In this document: one piece after another, positions 1 through 6,225 of the stretch
Layout: each line of letters opens with the position of its first letter
Position numbering within the stretch: position 1 is the stretch's first letter
Made by a program: the position numbers and the translations under genes
From: Opitutia bacterium
GTDB lineage: Bacteria; Verrucomicrobiota; Verrucomicrobiae; Opitutales; UBA953
Direction: 5' to 3'
DNA: 6,225 nt
Assembly (NCBI GenBank): GCA_947488485.1
Contig: CANKZO010000135.1
Location: 1 to 6,225 of the forward strand
Notes under the pieces: generated by a model
Seen by the model: the letters and a program-made list of their open reading frames with translations, nothing else
Told to the model about the DNA's origin: nothing
Database searches by the model: none

Positions 1-1385
1 GCGCCCACGGTAACCCGATCCTCAAGACCCCGAACCTGGACAAGCTCCGCGGCGAGAGCGTCCGTTTCGTCGATTTCCAGGTCTCGCCGACCTGCGCTCC
101 TACGCGCAGCGCTCTGCTGACCGGACGCCATGAGTTCAAGAACGGCGTCACCCACACCATCCTGGAACGTGAGCGGATGGCTCTGGGAGCCGCCACGCTG
201 ACCGAGCAGTTGCAGAAGGCCGGTTATCGCACCGGCATCTTCGGGAAGTGGCACCTCGGCGACGAAGCCGAGTATCAGCCGAACAAGCGCGGCTTTGATG
301 AAGTCTTCATCCATGGCGCCGGCGGCATCGGCCAGAGCTATCCAGGCAGCTGCGGCGACGTCCCGGGAAATTCCTATTATGGTCCGACCATCCTTCATAA
401 CGGCAAGTTCGTGAAGACTGCTGGCTATTGCACCGATGAGTTCTTCACCCAGGCCACGAAGTGGATCGAAGGCGAAGCCGCGGCCAAGCGTCCGTTCTAC
501 GCCTACATCGCGACCAACGCGCCGCACGGACCTTATCACGCCCGCCCCGAGGATGCGGCGCTTTATGAAGGAAAGGGACTCGGTAAGGACACCGAGAACT
601 TCTTCGGCATGCTGCACAACATCGACCAGAACGTCGGTAAGATCCTAGCGAAGCTCGAGGCCTTGGGCGTGGCGAAGGACACCTTGGTCGTCTTCATGAA
701 CGACAATGGCGGCACCGCCGGCGTGAAGGTCTTCAACGCCGGCATGCGCGCCCAGAAAGGCACGCCTTACATGGGTGGTATCCGGGCTATCTCTTTCTGG
801 CGTCTACCCGGACGCTTCCAGCCCATGGACGTCAAGGCCCTCTCGGCGCACGTTGACTTCGCCCCGACGCTTCTCGAGCTGACCGGTGTCACGGCCTCCG
901 CGACCATGCAGGCTCAGATGGAAGGCCGAAGCCTGATGCCCTTGCTGACGGCTAAGCCGGGGCAGGACATCGCGTGGGCGGACCGGACCCTCATCACGCA
1001 TGTCGGTCGCTGGGGTAACATGCTCAAAGGCGTGGACCCTGAGGTCGGCAGATACGCCCAGACCAGCGTCCGGACCGCCCGCTGGCATCTCGTCTCCGCT
1101 GCCAACGTGGGCAATGCCGCCAAGGGCAAGGGCAAGACCGCTAAGAAAGCCGCCCCTGAGGGCGCTCCGGTCGCCGCCAAGCCTAACTGGCAGCTCTTCG
1201 ATCTCTCCGCCGACTATGGTGAGACCACCGACGTCGCCTCCCAGCATCCAGAAGTCGTCGCCGATCTCATCGCCAAGCATGATGCCTGGTGGAAAGAGTG
1301 CCGGCCGCTCATGGTCAACGAGAACGTCGCTGGCCCGGCCGAGAACCCCTTCAAGGTCCTCTACCGCGAGCAGCAGGGGAAGTAG
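1..1385 (+). CDS. Type I sulfatase (formylglycine-dependent), 5' end cut by the window
   Basis: Hydrolyses sulfate esters, probably on a polysaccharide or oligosaccharide outside the cytoplasm. The reading frame is open from base 3, so 460 residues are visible; the first ATG (177) lies inside the conserved domain and is not the start. Missing are the signal peptide and the N-terminal metal-binding Asp pair, perhaps 40-60 residues. Visible-residue landmarks: KTPNLDKL near 8-15; CAPTR at 31-35, the CxPxR motif whose Cys31 is converted to formylglycine; GYRTGIFGKWHLG at 74-86, the second sulfatase signature; NAPHGPYH with His175; NDNGG at 233-237, metal ligands; a KGTPYMGGIR segment; and SAHVD with His283. 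The C-terminal part ends in the usual NWQLFDLSADYGETTDVA block, preceded by a Lys/Ala-rich insert (about 371-394). A maturase (FGE or anSME) must be encoded elsewhere. The gene converges on the DUF1501 gene. Family assignment is firm; the substrate cannot be read from sequence. Confidence 0.95.
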   Translation, partial: AHGNPILKTPNLDKLRGESVRFVDFQVSPTCAPTRSALLTGRHEFKNGVTHTILERERMALGAATLTEQLQKAGYRTGIFGKWHLGDEAEYQPNKRGFDEVFIHGAGGIGQSYPGSCGDVPGNSYYGPTILHNGKFVKTAGYCTDEFFTQATKWIEGEAAAKRPFYAYIATNAPHGPYHARPEDAALYEGKGLGKDTENFFGMLHNIDQNVGKILAKLEALGVAKDTLVVFMNDNGGTAGVKVFNAGMRAQKGTPYMGGIRAISFWRLPGRFQPMDVKALSAHVDFAPTLLELTGVTASATMQAQMEGRSLMPLLTAKPGQDIAWADRTLITHVGRWGNMLKGVDPEVGRYAQTSVRTARWHLVSAANVGNAAKGKGKTAKKAAPEGAPVAAKPNWQLFDLSADYGETTDVASQHPEVVADLIAKHDAWWKECRPLMVNENVAGPAENPFKVLYREQQGK

Positions 1386-1391
1386 GCCGGC

Positions 1392-1419
1392 GAGTATGGA
1401 GTATCGAGTATGGAGTATA
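1392..1419. repeat. Four tandem copies of a 7-bp unit, GAGTATN
   Basis: Four head-to-tail heptamers GAGTATG, GAGTATC, GAGTATG, GAGTATA start 7 bases after the sulfatase stop codon. The alternation of the last base makes a longer perfect period: a 14-bp unit CGAGTATGGAGTAT occurs twice, at 1391-1404 and 1405-1418. It is noncoding and AT-richer than the surroundings. It may be a slippage-prone microsatellite or one copy of a dispersed intergenic repeat family. Confidence 0.9.
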
Positions 1420-1434
1420 GGCGAGGAGGCCTAT
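1417..1434. other. Small hairpin in the convergent gap
   Basis: Perfect 6-bp inverted repeat ATAGGC (1417-1422) and GCCTAT (1429-1434) around a 6-base purine loop. It lies 31 bases past the sulfatase stop and 40 bases past the DUF1501 stop. No T-tract follows on either strand, so it is not a classical Rho-independent terminator. It could still stabilise 3' ends or assist termination between the two converging transcripts. Confidence 0.35.
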
Positions 1435-1452
1435 GCTACATAACCGTGTACA

Positions 1453-1474
1453 CGAGGGCCCGAGGGCCTGAGGG
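1453..1474. repeat. Tandem 8-bp repeat, CGAGGGCC x2 plus a partial third copy
   Basis: CGAGGGCC occurs at 1453-1460 and again at 1461-1468, followed by TGAGGG (1469-1474) as a degenerate third unit that abuts the DUF1501 stop codon. It is GC-rich and noncoding, with a GGGCCC palindrome at the junction of the units. Together with the GAGTAT array it makes most of the 89-base convergent gap repetitive. Confidence 0.75.
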
Positions 1475-2938
1475 TTAGGCGAGGAGCTTCTTGACCACCT
1501 CGCCGTGGATGTCGGTGAGGCGGAAGTCTCGGCCTTGGTGACGGTAGGTCAGGCGGGTGTGCTCGACGCCCATCAGGTGCAGGATCGTGGCGTTGAGGTC
1601 GTGCACGTGGACGCCGTCCTTGACGATATTGTAGCTGAAGTCGTCGGTCTCGCCGTAGGTCGAGCCTTTGTTCACGCCGGCGCCGGCCATTAGGACAGTG
1701 AAGCAGCGCGGGTGGTGGTCGCGACCGTAGTTCGTCTCCGAGAGAGTGCCCTGCGAGTAGGTCGTACGACCGAATTCGCCGCCCCAGACGATCAACGTAT
1801 CGTCGAGCAGGCCGCGCTGCTTGAGGTCGGTGAGCAGGCCGGCCGTGGCTTGGTCGGTGTCATTGCACTGTCCCTTGATGGCCTTCGGGAGGCCGCCGTG
1901 GTGGTCCCAGCCCATGTGGAAGAGCTGGATGAAGCGGACGTCGCGTTCGCAAAGGCGACGGGCCAGGAGACAGTTCGAGGCGTAGGAGCCCGGGCGCTTC
2001 ACGTCAGGACCGTAGAGATCGAGCACATGCTGCGGTTCCTTCGAGAGATCGAGCAGGTCGGGCACGCTCGTCTGCATGCGGAAGGCCATCTCGTATTGGG
2101 AGATGCGGGTCTGGATCTCCGGGTCGCCCAGCACGCCGTGGCGCTGGTTGTTGAGTGCGGCGAGTTCGTCGAGCTGTTCGCGGCGGACTTCGCGCGGGAT
2201 GCCCTCGGGGTCTTTCAGGTAGAGCACGCGCTCGCCCTTATTGCGGAGCTTCACCCCTTGGAGTTTGGAGGGCAGGAAGCCCGCGCCCCAGAGGCGGTCA
2301 TAGAGCGGTTGGTCGTCGGGACGACCGCTACCGAAGGACGTCATCACCACGTAGGCGGGGAGGTCGGCGTTCTCGCTGCCGAGGCCGTAGGCGGACCAGG
2401 AACCGATGCTCGGACGGCCGGCAAGCTGGCTGCCCGTCTGCATGAACGTGATCGCCGGGTCATGGTTGATGGCTTCCGTGTGCATGGCGCGGACCACGCA
2501 CCACTCGTCGGATTTCGAAGCGATGTGCGGCATCAGTTCGCTGAACCAGTTGCCCGACTGACCGTGCTGCTTGAACTTGAAGATCGAGGGGGCGACCGGG
2601 AAGTTCTTCTGCCCGGACGTCATCGTCGTCAGGCGCTGACCCTTGCGGATCGATTCCGGGAGATCCTTGCCGCGCATCGCTTCGAGCTGCGGCTTCGGGT
2701 CGAAGAGTTCCATCTGCGACGGCGCGCCGGACTGGAAGAGGTAGATGATACGCTTCGCCTTCGGATTGAAGTTGGGGAAGCCCAGGCCCGGGTTGGCGGC
2801 GAAGGCGGGCGTGCCCATGATCGAACCTAGGGCAGCTAGGCCGATGCCGCCGGCGGACCCCTTGATGAAGGTTCGACGGGACAGGGCCATCTTCGTGGCC
2901 TGGTCGAGTCCGTGGAATTGACGGTCGTTGCAGTTCAT
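1475..2938 (-). CDS. DUF1501 family protein with Tat signal peptide
   Basis: 487 residues, full length for the family. The N-terminus carries a twin-arginine motif, SRRTFIKG (residues 20-27), then a Gly/Ala hydrophobic stretch and a likely cleavage site after AFA (47), so the protein should be exported folded through Tat. The mature part matches DUF1501, which is related to the alkaline phosphatase/sulfatase fold: LFQSGAPSQMELFDPKP near 67-83, GWDHHGG with Asp345, His346 and His347, WGGEFGRT with Glu388, and GRDHHPRC with Asp407, His408 and His409. These acidic/His clusters are plausible metal ligands, by inference. The start at 2938 is favoured because its ATG overlaps the PSD1 stop (ATGA, 2938-2935), which implies translational coupling; Met17, just before the Tat motif, is the alternative. 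No clear Shine-Dalgarno site is visible. The enzymatic activity of the family is not established as far as I know. The partnership with the PSD1 gene is very common in Planctomycetes and Verrucomicrobia. Confidence 0.93.
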   Translation of the reverse strand: MNCNDRQFHGLDQATKMALSRRTFIKGSAGGIGLAALGSIMGTPAFAANPGLGFPNFNPKAKRIIYLFQSGAPSQMELFDPKPQLEAMRGKDLPESIRKGQRLTTMTSGQKNFPVAPSIFKFKQHGQSGNWFSELMPHIASKSDEWCVVRAMHTEAINHDPAITFMQTGSQLAGRPSIGSWSAYGLGSENADLPAYVVMTSFGSGRPDDQPLYDRLWGAGFLPSKLQGVKLRNKGERVLYLKDPEGIPREVRREQLDELAALNNQRHGVLGDPEIQTRISQYEMAFRMQTSVPDLLDLSKEPQHVLDLYGPDVKRPGSYASNCLLARRLCERDVRFIQLFHMGWDHHGGLPKAIKGQCNDTDQATAGLLTDLKQRGLLDDTLIVWGGEFGRTTYSQGTLSETNYGRDHHPRCFTVLMAGAGVNKGSTYGETDDFSYNIVKDGVHVHDLNATILHLMGVEHTRLTYRHQGRDFRLTDIHGEVVKKLLA

Positions 2939-5900
2939 TCGCGGGTGACGGTTTCGTCGAGGTTGAGGAGGGTGTTGGCCGTGACTGTCCAGGCAGCCAT
3001 CTGGGCCTTGTCGAGGTCAGCGGGGAGAGGGCTCAGGCCTTGGCCGAGGAGTTTCGGCGCGAGGGTCGCGTCGGCGGCGTAGGTCGCCAGGCGCTTATCC
3101 ACGCCCTTACGCAGGACCGAGAGTTCGGCTGGGGTGCCGTCGCGGCGGACCACCTTGCGGAACATCCAGGCCAGGCGGGCGTCGGCGTCGCCGGGCTGGC
3201 GGAGCGTCTGCTCGGCGAGCTTGCGGGCGGCTTCGACGAAGGTCGTCTCGTTGAGGAGCGACAGAGCCTGCATCGGCGTGTTGGAGCGTGAGCGCTTAAC
3301 CGTGCAGACCTCGCGGCCGGAGGCGTCGAAGAGCAGCATCGAGGGCGGGGCGGCGGTGCGCTTCCAGATCGTGTAGAGCGAACGGCGCCAGAGGCCATCG
3401 CCCATGTCTGACTTGTAGTTGCGCATGTCTCCATAGACGCTGGTCTCGTCCCAGACCGCTTCGGGCATGTAGGGCTTCACGCTCGGGCCGCCTTGCTTGT
3501 CCACGAGCAGGCCGGAGATCCAGAGAGCCTGGTCGCGGATGACTTCGGCCGGGAGGCGGAAGCGCGGGCCTCGGGCGAGCAGACGGTTGTCGGGGTCTTT
3601 CTCGAGCATCTCCGGCGTCACCGCCGCGCTGCGCTGATAGGCTGCGCTGGACATGATCAGCTTATACATCGCCTTCATGTCCCACTTGCGGTCGACGAAT
3701 TCCACGGCGAGCCAGTCGAGCAGCGCGGGGTTGCTCGGCCATTCGGCTTGCGAGCCGAAGTTCTCGGACGTCTTCACCAGTCCGATGCCAAAGAAACGTT
3801 CCCACGCGCGGTTGACCCAGATGCGTCCGGTGAGCGGATGCTTGCCGTCGATGAGCCAGCGGGCGAACCCCAGGCGGTTATTCGGTTCGCCGGCGGGCAT
3901 CGGCGGCAGGGCGCGGAAGAGAGCGCGTTCGACCTTCGGGCCGATCTTATCGTATTCGCCGCGCAGGAGCACGAAGGCGTCGCGGGGCTTAGGCAGTTCT
4001 TTCATCACCATCACCGAGACCGGCTCGGCGAGGGCGGCGTCGTGCGCCAACTTGGCCGCGGCGACCTTGGCGACCGCCTGGGCGCGAGGATGTTCAGGGC
4101 TGTCGGCGAAGAGTTTCGCCAGCGACTTACGGTCGGCCGCCGTCAGCTGTTCCGTCGGCTTGGCGAGGAGGCGGCGGGCGGCTTCGGCGGCCGGGTCGGT
4201 CTTGATCGAAAGCAACTTGGCGTCGACGGACGAAGTGTTGAGCCGGAATCGCCCGATGCTATGATCGGAGAACGCCTCGTGCCGCATGACCACGATGAGT
4301 TTGGCGCCGGTGGGGATCGGTGTCGGCGAGACTGTGAAGATGGCCTTGCGCGGGACACGGTTCTTGGCCTCGTTGCCGGCGATGGCCCAGCCCGCCTTGT
4401 CGCTGGAGGCTTTCTTCGCCTTGCCCTTGGTCATCGGAGCAGGGGCGAGTTTGGTGATCGTCCAGCCATCTTGGTCGAAGTCGGCCTCGGCTTTGATCAG
4501 CGGGATATTGGTCGTCTTGCCATCGGCCGTCTTGAGGCGGACCTCGAAAGCGCTGAGCACGAAATTCCCATTGAAGGCGCGGCCGAGGCTTTTGTTTGGC
4601 AGGGAGTCGTCGGGCAGGGTCTCGAGGCGTACCGCGGTCAGCATGGAACCCGTCGGACTCGCTTCGATCACGTAGGTCTCCTTGGCGGCCGTCCCGCCGG
4701 ATACCAGCCAGGAACCGTCGTCGAGGCGTTTGAATTCGGCGTTCTCCTTGGCCGAGACTTTCTCGTCGGTCAGCGATTCCCAGGCCACGCCAACCTTGGA
4801 AAGCGCGGCGCGCTGTTTGGCTAGCCAAGCCGCGTAGGCTTCTGGCTGGTCGTTCGGGATGGCCTTCAGTGCTTGTTCGGAGGACGCCAAAGAGGAGGAG
4901 GCTTCGTCGATCTTCTGCTGTTGATCTTTGGTCGGCAGGGATAGCACCGGAGGTGTATTGCCTCCTCGCTTCGTGCCGCCGGCTCCGCCGAAGTCGCCGA
5001 GCACGCCCGACTCCTCGATGGAATTGAAGTAAGCGAAGAACTGGTAGAACTCCTTCTGCGAGATCGGGTCGTACTTATGATCGTGGCAGCGACAGCAGTT
5101 CATCGTCAGCCCCATCCAGGTCGAACCCGTGGTCTCGATGCGATCAATGACGTTTTCCGCGAACCATTCCTCGACGATACGACCTCCCTCGCCGTTGATG
5201 CGGTGGTTGCGGTGGAAGGCCGTGGCGACAATCTGGTCGCGAGTGGCGTTCGGGAGAAGGTCGCCGGCGAGCTGCTCGACCGTGAAGGCGTCGAACGGCT
5301 TGTTGTCATTGAAGGCCTTGATCACCCAATCGCGGTAGGGCCACATCGTGCGCTGCGTGTCGCTCTGGAAGCCATTGGAGTCGGCGTAGCGGGCGAAATC
5401 GAGCCACTGGGCGGCCATGTGTTCGCCGTAATGGGTCGAGGCCAGCAGTCGGTCGAGGGCCTTGGACCAGGCCTCAGGCGAGTTGTCGGCGAGGAACGCC
5501 TGTAGGTCGGCGTCGGAGGGCGGCAGGCCGGTCAAGTCGAGCGCGGCGCGGCGGAGCAAGGTGGCCTTCGGCGCCGGGCCGTTGGGGGTGAGTCCCTTGG
5601 CGGCGAGCGGAGCCGCGAGGAAAGCATCGATAGCGTTGCCTCCGGCGGGGATGGCCGGCGCGGATGGTTTCACTGGAATCTGGAAGGCCCAGTGGCCTTC
5701 ATACTCGGCGCCTTCCTTGATCCAGCGTTCGACGAGGGCGATCTGGTCTTTGGTGAGCACCTTATGGAACTCCGCCGGCGGCATGTGGTCGTCCGCGTCG
5801 TCTGTGCGCAGGCGCTTCATCACTTCGCTTTTTTCAGGGTAGCCAGGCAAGATGGCCGATTCACCGGACTTGCCGCCCTTGCGCGCCGCCTCAAGCGAAT

Positions 5901-6111
5901 CAAGACGGAGCTTACCCTTGATCTTGTTCTCGTCGGGGCCGTGACAGGCGTAACAGGTGTCCGAGAAGATCGGCCGGATGTCGCGATTGAACTGGACGCG
6001 CTCCGCAGCGAACGCCGATGACAGGAACAGGACGCCGGCGAAGGCGGGCAATAGGGAAGAAAGGCGCATGGGGCTTGCGAATATGGACAGTAAAGACTCT
6101 CGCGGGTTCAT
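2935..6111 (-). CDS. PSD1-type protein: planctomycete cytochrome c + DUF1549 + DUF1553
   Basis: A large exported protein of 1058 residues. Residues 15-36 form a Sec-type signal peptide (Met-Arg, hydrophobic core, SAFA-A). The planctomycete cytochrome c domain (about 38-140) has a heme motif CYACH (53-57) and a candidate distal ligand Met110 in HMPP. DUF1549 (about 160-370) includes LDLTGLPPSDADL, WLDFARYADSNG and a second CxxCH, CCRCH (339-343), in CHDHKYDP. A variable middle region (about 375-735) looks beta-rich, with a LPNKSLGRAFNGNFVLS block and a Lys-rich loop near 560-572. DUF1553 (about 740-1000) includes RLGFARWL, HPLTGRIWVNRAWERFFG, RSRSNTPMQALSLLNETTFVEAARKLAE. The order is canonical. 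A role as a heme-bearing electron carrier or oxidoreductase in periplasmic polysaccharide use is inference; no substrate is known to me. It is the first gene of a two-gene unit with DUF1501 (4-base overlap). Start choice: Met1 (6111) is the longest frame, but Met15 (6069) begins directly at the signal peptide and leaves room for a promoter after the terminator at 6129-6154, so I prefer 6069. Neither start has a good Shine-Dalgarno site. Confidence 0.95.
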   Translation of the reverse strand: MNPRESLLSIFASPMRLSSLLPAFAGVLFLSSAFAAERVQFNRDIRPIFSDTCYACHGPDENKIKGKLRLDSLEAARKGGKSGESAILPGYPEKSEVMKRLRTDDADDHMPPAEFHKVLTKDQIALVERWIKEGAEYEGHWAFQIPVKPSAPAIPAGGNAIDAFLAAPLAAKGLTPNGPAPKATLLRRAALDLTGLPPSDADLQAFLADNSPEAWSKALDRLLASTHYGEHMAAQWLDFARYADSNGFQSDTQRTMWPYRDWVIKAFNDNKPFDAFTVEQLAGDLLPNATRDQIVATAFHRNHRINGEGGRIVEEWFAENVIDRIETTGSTWMGLTMNCCRCHDHKYDPISQKEFYQFFAYFNSIEESGVLGDFGGAGGTKRGGNTPPVLSLPTKDQQQKIDEASSSLASSEQALKAIPNDQPEAYAAWLAKQRAALSKVGVAWESLTDEKVSAKENAEFKRLDDGSWLVSGGTAAKETYVIEASPTGSMLTAVRLETLPDDSLPNKSLGRAFNGNFVLSAFEVRLKTADGKTTNIPLIKAEADFDQDGWTITKLAPAPMTKGKAKKASSDKAGWAIAGNEAKNRVPRKAIFTVSPTPIPTGAKLIVVMRHEAFSDHSIGRFRLNTSSVDAKLLSIKTDPAAEAARRLLAKPTEQLTAADRKSLAKLFADSPEHPRAQAVAKVAAAKLAHDAALAEPVSVMVMKELPKPRDAFVLLRGEYDKIGPKVERALFRALPPMPAGEPNNRLGFARWLIDGKHPLTGRIWVNRAWERFFGIGLVKTSENFGSQAEWPSNPALLDWLAVEFVDRKWDMKAMYKLIMSSAAYQRSAAVTPEMLEKDPDNRLLARGPRFRLPAEVIRDQALWISGLLVDKQGGPSVKPYMPEAVWDETSVYGDMRNYKSDMGDGLWRRSLYTIWKRTAAPPSMLLFDASGREVCTVKRSRSNTPMQALSLLNETTFVEAARKLAEQTLRQPGDADARLAWMFRKVVRRDGTPAELSVLRKGVDKRLATYAADATLAPKLLGQGLSPLPADLDKAQMAAWTVTANTLLNLDETVTRE

Positions 6112-6115
6112 AGCA
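6107..6115 (-). promoter_or_regulatory. Possible extended -10 element for the PSD1-DUF1501 unit
   Basis: On the minus strand, TGCTATGAA matches an extended -10 pattern (TGn followed by TATGAA, four of six consensus bases). It sits just downstream of the terminator and would give a start of transcription near 6100, about 30 bases before Met15 of the PSD1 gene. No convincing -35 box is seen; that position falls in the terminator T-tract. If it is real, Met1 at 6111 lies inside the promoter and cannot be the start codon. Weak, motif-only evidence. Confidence 0.2.
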
Positions 6116-6128
6116 ATTAGCAGTTAAT

Positions 6129-6154
6129 AAAAAACCCCTCAATCGAGGGGTTTT
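6129..6154 (-). terminator. Rho-independent terminator of the upstream DUF1080-like gene
   Basis: A perfect 10-bp inverted repeat: minus-strand AAAACCCCTC (6154-6145), loop GATT, GAGGGGTTTT (6140-6131), with the T-tract running on to six T (6134-6129) and then ATTAA. The core is six base pairs, five of them GC. It begins 21 bases after the stop codon at 6176-6178, so it serves that gene. The plus-strand reading ends in TTTT only, so activity should be stronger on the minus strand. It separates the upstream gene from the PSD1-DUF1501 unit. Confidence 0.88.
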
Positions 6155-6175
6155 GATGGAGGCCTAAAGGCACGC

Positions 6176-6225
6176 TTACTTCGCCGCCAGGTCCTTGAGG
6201 GAGACGTTACGGAATTCGGCCGGGT
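6176..6225 (-). CDS. C-terminal end of a probable DUF1080 (3-keto-disaccharide hydrolase-like) protein
   Basis: Only the last 15 codons and the TAA stop are inside the window; the rest continues beyond base 6225. The visible residues read PAEFRNVSLKDLAAK. The pattern (P-[AV]-E-F-R-N-[IV]-x-[IVL]-[KR]-x-L) closely resembles the closing beta strand of DUF1080 domains, which have a concanavalin-like fold and include enzymes acting on 3-keto-glycosides. Such genes often sit near PSD1/DUF1501 and sulfatase genes in Planctomycetes and Verrucomicrobia. That it is a gene end is well supported by the frame and by the terminator directly after it. The family call rests on a very short match; another concanavalin-like or glycoside-binding protein is possible. 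Confidence 0.6.
   Translation of the reverse strand, partial: PAEFRNVSLKDLAAK

Noticed and set aside
177..179. ATG at 177 as the sulfatase start
   Set aside because: The same frame is open upstream to base 3 and encodes the essential CAPTR formylglycine motif at 93-107, so the start lies before the window.
804..1280. 158-codon minus-strand open frame inside the sulfatase gene
   Set aside because: The plus-strand sulfatase motifs run through the region without a break; the antisense product resembles nothing known.
1391..1474. CRISPR array or insertion sequence end
   Set aside because: The repeat units are 7-14 bases, head to tail with no spacers, and no transposase or target duplication is visible.
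1712..2830. 372-codon plus-strand open frame opposite the DUF1501 gene
   Set aside because: It is the complement of conserved DUF1501 sequence, with no recognisable motif or start signal; a codon-bias artefact.
4395..4433. Lys-rich tract as a sign of a frameshift in the PSD1 gene
   Set aside because: The frame and recognisable family sequence continue on both sides, so it is an in-frame insert.
3493..4824. 443-codon plus-strand open frame opposite the PSD1 gene
   Set aside because: The minus strand encodes a well-recognised domain in this stretch. High GC leaves the opposite strand open; the predicted protein shows no recognisable domain and is rich in Arg, Gly, Val and His.

Overview
The window looks like chromosomal DNA from a GC-rich bacterium of the Planctomycetota-Verrucomicrobiota-Chlamydiota (PVC) superphylum. 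This rests on gene content: a planctomycete-type cytochrome/DUF1549/DUF1553 (PSD1) protein, a DUF1501 partner with a Tat signal, a type I sulfatase and a probable DUF1080 protein are a gene set that is expanded in Planctomycetes, Verrucomicrobia and Lentisphaerae. The lack of clear Shine-Dalgarno sites at the starts agrees with this. A verrucomicrobial host is my guess; no rRNA or marker gene is present to settle it.

Layout: (1) 1-1385, plus strand: a sulfatase lacking its N-terminus because the window begins inside it; the formylglycine cysteine motif CAPTR and most active-site motifs are present. (2) 1386-1474: a short convergent intergenic gap holding two patches of small tandem repeats and a 6-bp hairpin. 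(3) 1475-2938, minus strand: a Tat-exported DUF1501 protein. (4) 2935-6111, minus strand: a 1058-residue PSD1-type protein with a c-type heme motif, lying upstream of DUF1501 and overlapping it by ATGA. (5) 6112-6175: a short gap with a strong Rho-independent terminator belonging to the gene further upstream. (6) 6176-6225, minus strand: the last 15 codons of a gene whose C-terminus resembles DUF1080 (3-keto-disaccharide hydrolase-like) proteins.

Working model (inference): this is part of a locus for breaking down a sulfated polysaccharide outside the cytoplasm. The sulfatase removes sulfate esters. The PSD1/DUF1501 pair is a coupled unit of unknown biochemistry with at least one likely heme. 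The DUF1080-like protein may cleave oxidised (3-keto) glycosides. The PSD1/DUF1501 pair is the most interesting item: it is widespread in these phyla, its biochemical role is not established to my knowledge, and here it is translationally coupled while its two products carry different export signals.
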